Shown here piece after piece: positions 1 to 4,505 of a stretch of DNA of 6,987 bases. The notes under the pieces were generated by a model that ran no database searches, was not told where the DNA came from, and saw only the letters and a program-made list of their open reading frames with translations. The position numbers and the translations under genes are program-made. Position 1 is the first letter of the stretch. Each line of letters opens with the position of its first letter. The DNA is from CAYLZO01 sp964387775 (GTDB lineage: Bacteria; Chloroflexota; Anaerolineae; JAAYZQ01), in assembly GCA_964387775.1 (NCBI GenBank), contig CAYLZO010000261.1, positions 1 through 6,987 of the forward strand. The letters are read 5' to 3'.

Positions 1-1
1 C

Positions 2-73
2 GCGGGAGTGGCGCAGTGGTAGCGCATCTGCCTTCCAAGCAGACTGTCACGGGTTCGAGTCCCGTCTCCCGCT
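2..73 (+). tRNA. tRNA-Gly (anticodon UCC)
   Basis: The whole cloverleaf can be folded by eye. The acceptor stem GCGGGAG (2-8) pairs perfectly with CTCCCGC (66-72). The D stem GCGC (11-14) pairs with GCGC (22-25) around an AGTGGTA loop. The anticodon stem TCTGC (27-31) pairs with GCAGA (39-43) around the loop CTTCCAA, giving anticodon TCC at 34-36. The T stem ACGGG (49-53) pairs with CCCGT (61-65) around TTCGAGT. The discriminator base is T73, as is usual for bacterial tRNA-Gly. The 3' CCA is not encoded: bases 74-76 are TTG. The tRNA reads GGA, and GGG by wobble. It stands alone here, with no second tRNA behind it in the window. Confidence 0.97.
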
Positions 74-82
74 TTGGCGAAC

Positions 83-115
83 AGACCCTTAGGGTCTCCG
101 AGACCCTAAGGGTCT
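83..115. repeat. paired-palindrome repeat between tRNA-Gly and sbcC
   Basis: Two 15-nt palindromes, AGACCCTTAGGGTCT (83-97) and AGACCCTAAGGGTCT (101-115), have 7-nt arms around one central base and are joined by CCG (98-100). The whole also folds as one perfect 16-bp stem (83-98 with 100-115) around C99. There is no T-run after it, so it is not a classic intrinsic terminator, though a hairpin this strong could still end or process the tRNA transcript. It could also be a pair of operator sites with centres 18 bp apart. The same 15 + CCG + 15 architecture recurs at 6145-6177, which favours a dispersed repeat family over a gene-specific operator. Confidence 0.85.
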
Positions 116-130
116 CTGTTGAATGGCGAA

Positions 131-135
131 AGGAG
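131..135 (+). promoter_or_regulatory. ribosome binding site of sbcC
   Basis: AGGAG, within GAAAGGAG at 128-135, lies 10 nt before the GTG at 146. It decides the start. The longer in-frame reading from TTG 119 would put this motif inside the coding region, has no purine-rich motif at proper distance before it, and would begin inside the flank of the upstream palindrome repeat. Confidence 0.7.
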
Positions 136-145
136 CCAGAAAGGC

Positions 146-2713
146 GTGATTCCGCTCCAATTGCGGGTTCGCAATTTCATGTGCTATCGCGACGACGTGC
201 CGCCCCTCAACTTTGACGGCATCCACCTCGCCTGCCTGACCGGCGCCAACGGCCACGGCAAGTCAGCCCTGCTCGACGCCATGACGTGGGCGCTGTGGGG
301 CAAAGCCCGGGCCAAGCGCGACGACGAGTTGATCCACCTGGGCGAGTCCGAGATGGAGGTCGAGTTCACCTTTGACCTGGGCAGCACCGTCTACCGCGTC
401 CTGCGCAAACGCGACAGCAGCGGCCGCGGCCGCTCCATCCTCGACTTGCAGGTGCAGCCCCCGGAGGGCGAGGACGGATTTCGCTCCATCGCCGAAGCGG
501 GCGTGCGGGCCACCCAGGCGGCCATCATCCGCCTGCTGCGCATGGACTATGAGACCTTTACCAACTCGGCCTTTCTGGTGCAGGGCGAGGCCGACGCCTT
601 TACCACCCGCACCCCGGCCGAGCGCAAGCAGGTCCTGGGCGAGATCCTGGGCCTGAGCCTCTACGACGAGTACGAGCAGCGGGCCAAGGAAAAGGCCAAG
701 GACAAAGACCGCCAGATCGCCGAGTTGGAGGGCCTGCTCCGCGACATCGACCGCGAGCTGGACCGCAAGCCCCAGTACGAGGCCGAGCTGGAGGCGGCTG
801 AGGGCCGCGTCGCCGAGCTGAGCCGTTCGGTCAAGGAGGCCGAAGCCCAACTGCGCGAGCTGCGCCAGGAGCAGCAGAACCTGCAGCATCAGCGGGCGCG
901 CCTCCAGGACCTGGAGCGGCGCCTGGGCCAGGCCGAGCGCGAGGTCAAGGAAATCGAGGCCCAGATCGGCCAGCGGCAGGCGCGCCTGGCCGATTACGAG
1001 CGGACCTTGGCCGAGCGGCAGCAGGTCGAGGAGGGCTACGCTGCGCTGCTCGAGGCCCGGGACTCGGAGGCGGCCTGGAACGAGCGGCTGGCCCGCTATG
1101 CCCGGGTGCAGGACCGGCAACGGGAGGCAGAGCGCGCCGTGGACGCCGCCCGCCGCGAGATCGACCTGGCCCTGGGCCGCCTGGGCGAGCGCATCGCCGA
1201 ATTGGAGCGCCGGGCGGCCAAAATCCCCAGCCTGGAGAGCCAACTGGCCGAGGCCCGCGACAAGCTGGCCCACTTAACCGGGCAGGAGGCAACTCGCGAC
1301 GCAGCCCAATTGGAGCTCCAGACACTGGCCAAAGAATCGGCCGGGCTGGAGGTGCGCAACGAGCAGATGCGGGCCGAGATGGAGGCCCTGCGCGACAAGC
1401 TCGACCTGCTGGAGCGGGAGAGTGGCGAGGCCCAGTGCCCGCTCTGCGGCCAGGGCCTGTCCGACGAGCATCGCCAGGAGCTGGGCGAGCAGTTCGAGGC
1501 CGAGGGCAAGGCCCTGGCCGAAAACCATCGCGAGAACACCGCCCGCCGCAAAGAGATCGCCGCCGAGCAGAAGCGGCTGGAGGCCGAGATCCGCCGCCTC
1601 GACCGGGAACTCGCCGCCCAGCCGGCCCAGCAGCGGCGCGAGGCCCAGTTGGATCAGGCTCTAAAAGACGCTCAGCAGGCTGCCGCCGAACTCGAGACTG
1701 CCCGCAACGAGTCGGCCCGCCTCGAAGATCGCCTGGCGCAGGGCGACTATGCCCCCGAAGCCCAGGCCGACCTGGCCCGCCTGACCGAAGAGCTGGCGGC
1801 CCTGGCCTACGACGCCGAGGCCCACGAGTTGGCCCGGAAGCGTGCCGCCGAGTTGGCCGGGTTCGAGGCGGCCCACCGGCGCCTCCAGACGGCGCTAGAG
1901 CGCGTGGACGACGAGCGCACGGCCTTGAAAGAGCTCCAGGCGCGGCAGGCCCGCTGGCAAGAGACCCTGGCCGACGACCGGGCGCAGCGCGAGGCCCTGG
2001 CCGCCGAGGTCGCCCGCCTGCCGGAGATGGTCGAGCGGGCGCGGTCCCAGGCTCAGGAGGTGGAGGACTTGCAGGGCCAGTCGGCAAAAGCGCGGCTGAT
2101 GCTGGGCGCCGCCCGGCAGAAGCTGGACCACTGCCGCTACCTGGCCGAGGAGCGCAAGCGCCACGAAGCCGAGCGCAAAAAAGTGACCAGGGAGAAGGCG
2201 ATTTTCGACGAGCTGCGCCTGGCCTTTGGCAAGAAGGGCATCCAGGCCATGATCATCGAGGTGGCCATTCCCGAGATCGAGTTCGAGGCCAACCGCCTGC
2301 TGGCCCGCATGACCGAGGGCCGCATGCACGTCCGCTTTGAGACCCAGCGCGAGACGCTGGCCGGCGATACCCGCGAGACGCTGGACATCAACATCGCCGA
2401 CGAGTTGGGCACCCGGGCCTACGAGCTCTTTTCCGGCGGCGAGGCGTTTCGCGTCAATTTTGCCATCCGTATCGCGCTGAGCAAGCTGCTGGCCCGCCGC
2501 GCCGGCGCCCAGCTCCAGATGCTGGTCATGGACGAGGGCTTTGGCACCCAGGACGCCGAGGGCCGCGAGCGCCTGGTGGAGGCCATCAATTCGATCCAGG
2601 ACGATTTTGCCCGCATCCTGGTCATCACCCACATCGAGGAGCTGAAAGACGCGTTCCCGGTGCGCATCGAGGTGACCAAGACGGGGGACGGCTCACACTT
2701 TCGGCTGAGTTGA
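146..2713 (+). CDS. sbcC: SbcC/Rad50-type exonuclease ATPase subunit
   Basis: This is the ATPase subunit of the SbcCD (Mre11-Rad50) nuclease, which opens DNA ends, hairpins and cruciforms in the cytoplasm. From GTG 146 the protein has 855 residues, normal for the family. It begins VIPLQLRVRNF, as expected for the first ABC strand. Motifs in order: Walker A GANGHGKS (33-40), Q-loop Gln146 in FLVQGEADAF, a long Ala/Glu/Arg-rich coiled coil to about 430, zinc hook CPLC (Cys431, Cys434), a returning coil to about 685, signature SGGE (763-766), Walker B LVMDE (Asp796-Glu797), D-loop GTQD (800-803), and H-loop His829 in ITHIEE. The two coil arms are both about 250 residues. All catalytic motifs are intact. 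The nuclease partner sbcD is not in the window: a tRNA lies upstream and a membrane protein downstream. TTG 119 is an alternative start, but the RBS favours 146. No dispersed repeat lies inside this gene. Confidence 0.95.
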   Translation: MIPLQLRVRNFMCYRDDVPPLNFDGIHLACLTGANGHGKSALLDAMTWALWGKARAKRDDELIHLGESEMEVEFTFDLGSTVYRVLRKRDSSGRGRSILDLQVQPPEGEDGFRSIAEAGVRATQAAIIRLLRMDYETFTNSAFLVQGEADAFTTRTPAERKQVLGEILGLSLYDEYEQRAKEKAKDKDRQIAELEGLLRDIDRELDRKPQYEAELEAAEGRVAELSRSVKEAEAQLRELRQEQQNLQHQRARLQDLERRLGQAEREVKEIEAQIGQRQARLADYERTLAERQQVEEGYAALLEARDSEAAWNERLARYARVQDRQREAERAVDAARREIDLALGRLGERIAELERRAAKIPSLESQLAEARDKLAHLTGQEATRDAAQLELQTLAKESAGLEVRNEQMRAEMEALRDKLDLLERESGEAQCPLCGQGLSDEHRQELGEQFEAEGKALAENHRENTARRKEIAAEQKRLEAEIRRLDRELAAQPAQQRREAQLDQALKDAQQAAAELETARNESARLEDRLAQGDYAPEAQADLARLTEELAALAYDAEAHELARKRAAELAGFEAAHRRLQTALERVDDERTALKELQARQARWQETLADDRAQREALAAEVARLPEMVERARSQAQEVEDLQGQSAKARLMLGAARQKLDHCRYLAEERKRHEAERKKVTREKAIFDELRLAFGKKGIQAMIIEVAIPEIEFEANRLLARMTEGRMHVRFETQRETLAGDTRETLDINIADELGTRAYELFSGGEAFRVNFAIRIALSKLLARRAGAQLQMLVMDEGFGTQDAEGRERLVEAINSIQDDFARILVITHIEELKDAFPVRIEVTKTGDGSHFRLS

Positions 2714-2720
2714 GGCAACG

Positions 2721-4439
2721 ATGGAGTCCCAAACTGACCGCCGTGCCAAGCGTCCGTTTCTCTACGTCCTCGTCACCTTCGTCGCCTTCCGGCTGCTGGC
2801 CGTCTGGCTCGTCAAGCCCGGCGGCTATATCACCTCGCTCTCCGATTTTACCTTCTACCGGCTGTTGGCCTCTTATGCGTCGCAGGATTTCTACCCCTCG
2901 GTCCACTACTGGATGGAGTACCAGCCCATCTTTCCCTGGATCCCCGTCGGCGTCTATCGCCTGAGCTTGCTGCTGCCCAATTGGGGCGCGCCCGGCTTCT
3001 GGTTCAACATCCTCCTGGGCACCTTTTTCGCCCTGTCCGAGATGGCCAACCTGGTCCTGATCTACCTCCTGGGCCGGCGGCTTCACGGCCAGCGGGTGGC
3101 GCTGCGCCTGGCCTGGGTCTACAGCCTGCTCTTTGTGCCGCTGCTCATCATGCTCGGCTGGTTCGACGTCTTTGCCCTGACCTTCCTGCTCCTGGCCCTC
3201 TACTTGACCCTGACGCACCGCCACCTGGCCGGCGGCGCCATGGCCGGGCTGGGGTTTTTGGTCAAGCTCTTGCCCCTCATCGTCGTACCCGTCGCCTTTT
3301 GGCGTCTACGGACCTGGCGGCGCCGGGCGCTCCTGTTGGCCGTCACTTTGCTGACCATCGTCGTCGTCGCCCTACCCTTCGCCCTGCTCAACCCCGATCT
3401 CTTTGCCCTGTCGTGGACCATCAACCTGGAGCGGGGCTCGTGGGAGACGGTCTGGGCGCTGCTGGAGGGATTCACGGGCTACGGGCTGGCCGGCGGCGCC
3501 AACCGCTTCGATCCAGGCGAGGCCGGCGCCAACCAGCATCCAAGCACGCTGCCCTGGTGGTTGATTTCGGCCGGTTTTGCCCTGGTCTACCTCTACCTCT
3601 GGCTGGCTGCCAGGGACAAGGTGGCAAGTGACGATCCTACGACCCACAATCCACAACCTGCTGCCTTGCGCGCCGTCGCTTTTACCGGCCTGACGATGAA
3701 TCTGGTAACACTCTACCTCAAGGGCTACAGCCCGCAGTTCATCGTCTGGCTGCTGCCCTTCGCGCTGCTCCTGCTGCCCGACCTGCGCGGCGTGGTCTAT
3801 GCCCTGCTCTTGAGCGCCGTCAACCTGGTCGAAAGTCCGCTCTATTTCACCATCCTGCCCGACCAGGCCTGGCTGTTGACCGGCGCCGTGCTGGCCCGCA
3901 CCGGCCTCCTTATCCTGCTGGCCGTCGAGTACGGTCGTATGGCCCTCGACCGGCCCCTCTCCCGGCGTTGGAGCCGCCGGCTGTGCCTGGGGGCGGCAGC
4001 GCTGTTGGTGGCCCTCGGCCTGGTGGCGGTGCCCTTTGGCTACGACGCCTACTATCAGAATCAGCTGGCCGCCAGCCCCCACCGCGCCGCCATCGAGACG
4101 CTCCGCGCCGAGGCCCGGCCCGGCGCCCTCGTCGTCGTCGGCGGCGACGAGCCGAGCAACGCCCAGGGCACCTTTGACGCCGTCTACCCTTTCCTCCAGC
4201 GCCGCTTCGACGTGACCTCGATCCAGACCGACTGGTGGTTCCCCGCTTGGCAGCCCCGCCTGGCCGACGCCGTGGCAGGTCACCAGCAGACCTGGCTCTA
4301 CGCCCCGAACGACTCGCCCCTCCACGGCTGGCTGGCCGACCGCTACCAGCCCCTTCGACAACGCTCAGGGCAGGCCCTGGCCCGCCACGAGTTCGATGGC
4401 TGGCTGCTCACGGGTTGGCTACTGGATATTGGAGACTAG
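2721..4439 (+). CDS. polytopic membrane protein, probable GT-C glycosyltransferase (GT87/PIG-M-like)
   Basis: The protein has 572 residues with about 10-12 hydrophobic helices (roughly 13-31, 97-117, 130-165, 170-195, 203-223, 278-296, 316-334, 339-374, 385-404, 419-437). The first extracytoplasmic loop contains SDFTFY (Asp42) and EYQPIFPW (66-73). The helix region GWFDVFALTFLLLALYL and the later KGYSPQFIVWLLP resemble lipid-linked-sugar mannosyltransferases of the GT-C fold, such as GT87/DUF2029 or PIG-M. The likely role is transfer of a sugar from a polyprenyl phosphate to an extracytoplasmic acceptor; donor and acceptor cannot be read from sequence. Asp42 is the candidate catalytic base (inference). 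Residues 440-572 form a soluble tail. The start ATG follows TGAGG overlapping the sbcC stop, 7 nt downstream of it, so cotranscription is likely. Repeat-derived segments encode a linker (about 299-313), residues 544-554, and the stop codon. Confidence 0.75.
   Translation: MESQTDRRAKRPFLYVLVTFVAFRLLAVWLVKPGGYITSLSDFTFYRLLASYASQDFYPSVHYWMEYQPIFPWIPVGVYRLSLLLPNWGAPGFWFNILLGTFFALSEMANLVLIYLLGRRLHGQRVALRLAWVYSLLFVPLLIMLGWFDVFALTFLLLALYLTLTHRHLAGGAMAGLGFLVKLLPLIVVPVAFWRLRTWRRRALLLAVTLLTIVVVALPFALLNPDLFALSWTINLERGSWETVWALLEGFTGYGLAGGANRFDPGEAGANQHPSTLPWWLISAGFALVYLYLWLAARDKVASDDPTTHNPQPAALRAVAFTGLTMNLVTLYLKGYSPQFIVWLLPFALLLLPDLRGVVYALLLSAVNLVESPLYFTILPDQAWLLTGAVLARTGLLILLAVEYGRMALDRPLSRRWSRRLCLGAAALLVALGLVAVPFGYDAYYQNQLAASPHRAAIETLRAEARPGALVVVGGDEPSNAQGTFDAVYPFLQRRFDVTSIQTDWWFPAWQPRLADAVAGHQQTWLYAPNDSPLHGWLADRYQPLRQRSGQALARHEFDGWLLTGWLLDIGD
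3614..3658. repeat. degenerate 7-nt tandem repeat inside the first GT-C gene
   Basis: From about 3614 the sequence reads with a 7-nt period. The clearest units are ACGATCC (3631), TACGACC (3638), CACAATC (3645) and CACAACC (3652). The 5' part (GGACAAG, GTGGCAA, GTGACGA in another register) is weaker, so the left boundary is uncertain. It encodes the hydrophilic linker DKVASDDPTTHNPQ between two hydrophobic helices (278-296 and 316-334), with the frame kept. It is called from periodicity and from the change from hydrophobic to Asp/Thr/His/Asn/Gln-rich coding, not from an exact second copy. Confidence 0.5.
4351..4379. repeat. short palindromic (REP-like) sequence inside the first GT-C gene
   Basis: The stretch CCCTTCGACAACGCTCAGGG followed by CAGGCCCTG resembles a dispersed palindromic sequence that I recall from many uncultured bacterial genomes, with the core TTCGACAAGCTCAGGGCAGG (one base inserted here). 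That recognition is from memory. Directly visible is the palindrome CAGGGC (4366-4371) - AG - GCCCTG (4374-4379). It is read in frame as PLRQRSGQALA (544-554), near the C-terminus of the protein. Confidence 0.5.
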
Positions 4440-4505
4440 AGATTGGAAACCGAGAAGCGAATATCCAAGCCGACCGCAGCGGTCGGACGCCAATATCCAA
4501 TATCC
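4424..4505. repeat. heptamer-based inverted repeat spanning the junction of the two GT-C genes
   Basis: The left end is GGATATTGG (4424-4432) and the right end is its exact reverse complement CCAATATCC (4490-4498). From 4426 the left half runs in 7-nt units ATATTGG, AGACTAG, AGATTGG, AAACCGA, GAAGCGA. The right half is CCAATAT twice (4490-4503). Between them is a perfect 7-bp hairpin, CCGACCG (4470-4476) with CGGTCGG (4480-4486). The TAG stop of the upstream gene (4437-4439) and the TTG start of the downstream gene (4443-4445) both lie in the heptamer run, so this element now forms both gene ends. The heptamer CCAATAT is a cyclic form of ATCCAAT, which recurs at 6707-6713 on the other side of the downstream gene. 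Confidence 0.8.
4431..4434 (+). promoter_or_regulatory. probable ribosome binding site of the second GT-C gene
   Basis: GGAG (within GGAGACTAGA) stands 8 nt before TTG 4443 and lies inside the last codons of the upstream gene. It supports TTG as the start. No ATG or GTG exists in frame before the first hydrophobic helix, and the first ATG (4572) would remove that helix and the Asp42-Glu43 pair. The motif is itself part of the heptamer repeat, so its match to a Shine-Dalgarno sequence may be coincidental or co-opted. Confidence 0.5.

Noticed and set aside
83..115. Intrinsic terminator for the tRNA gene
   Set aside because: The hairpin is strong, but no T-run follows and the same architecture recurs inside a coding region, so I list it as a repeat only.
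119..145. Earlier TTG start for sbcC at 119
   Set aside because: In frame, but it overlaps the repeat flank, lacks its own ribosome binding site, and would make AGGAG at 131-135 coding.
420..433. 14-nt palindrome GCGGCCGCGGCCGC
   Set aside because: It encodes SGRGRS within the conserved N-terminal ATPase lobe of sbcC; a short GC-only palindrome is expected in such DNA.
263..1273. Long open frame (336 codons) on the minus strand opposite sbcC
   Set aside because: It is rich in Leu/Gly/Ala/Gln and mirrors the coiled-coil codons of sbcC. sbcC has all family motifs, so this is a GC-driven shadow frame. The same applies to 945-2087 and 1895-2632.
3490..3533. Direct repeat GGCGCCAACC about 30 nt apart in the first GT-C gene
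   Set aside because: Only 10 bases, encoding GGANR and AGANQ; compatible with chance codon similarity or a small local duplication.
4128..4152. GTC/GGC triplet run with weak inverted symmetry
   Set aside because: It is codon repetition for VVVGGDE, with three-base and not seven-base period.
3372..4361. Long minus-strand frame (329 codons) opposite the first GT-C gene
   Set aside because: No recognisable domain; Gly/Gln/Val-rich composition is typical of the complement of hydrophobic GC-rich coding DNA.
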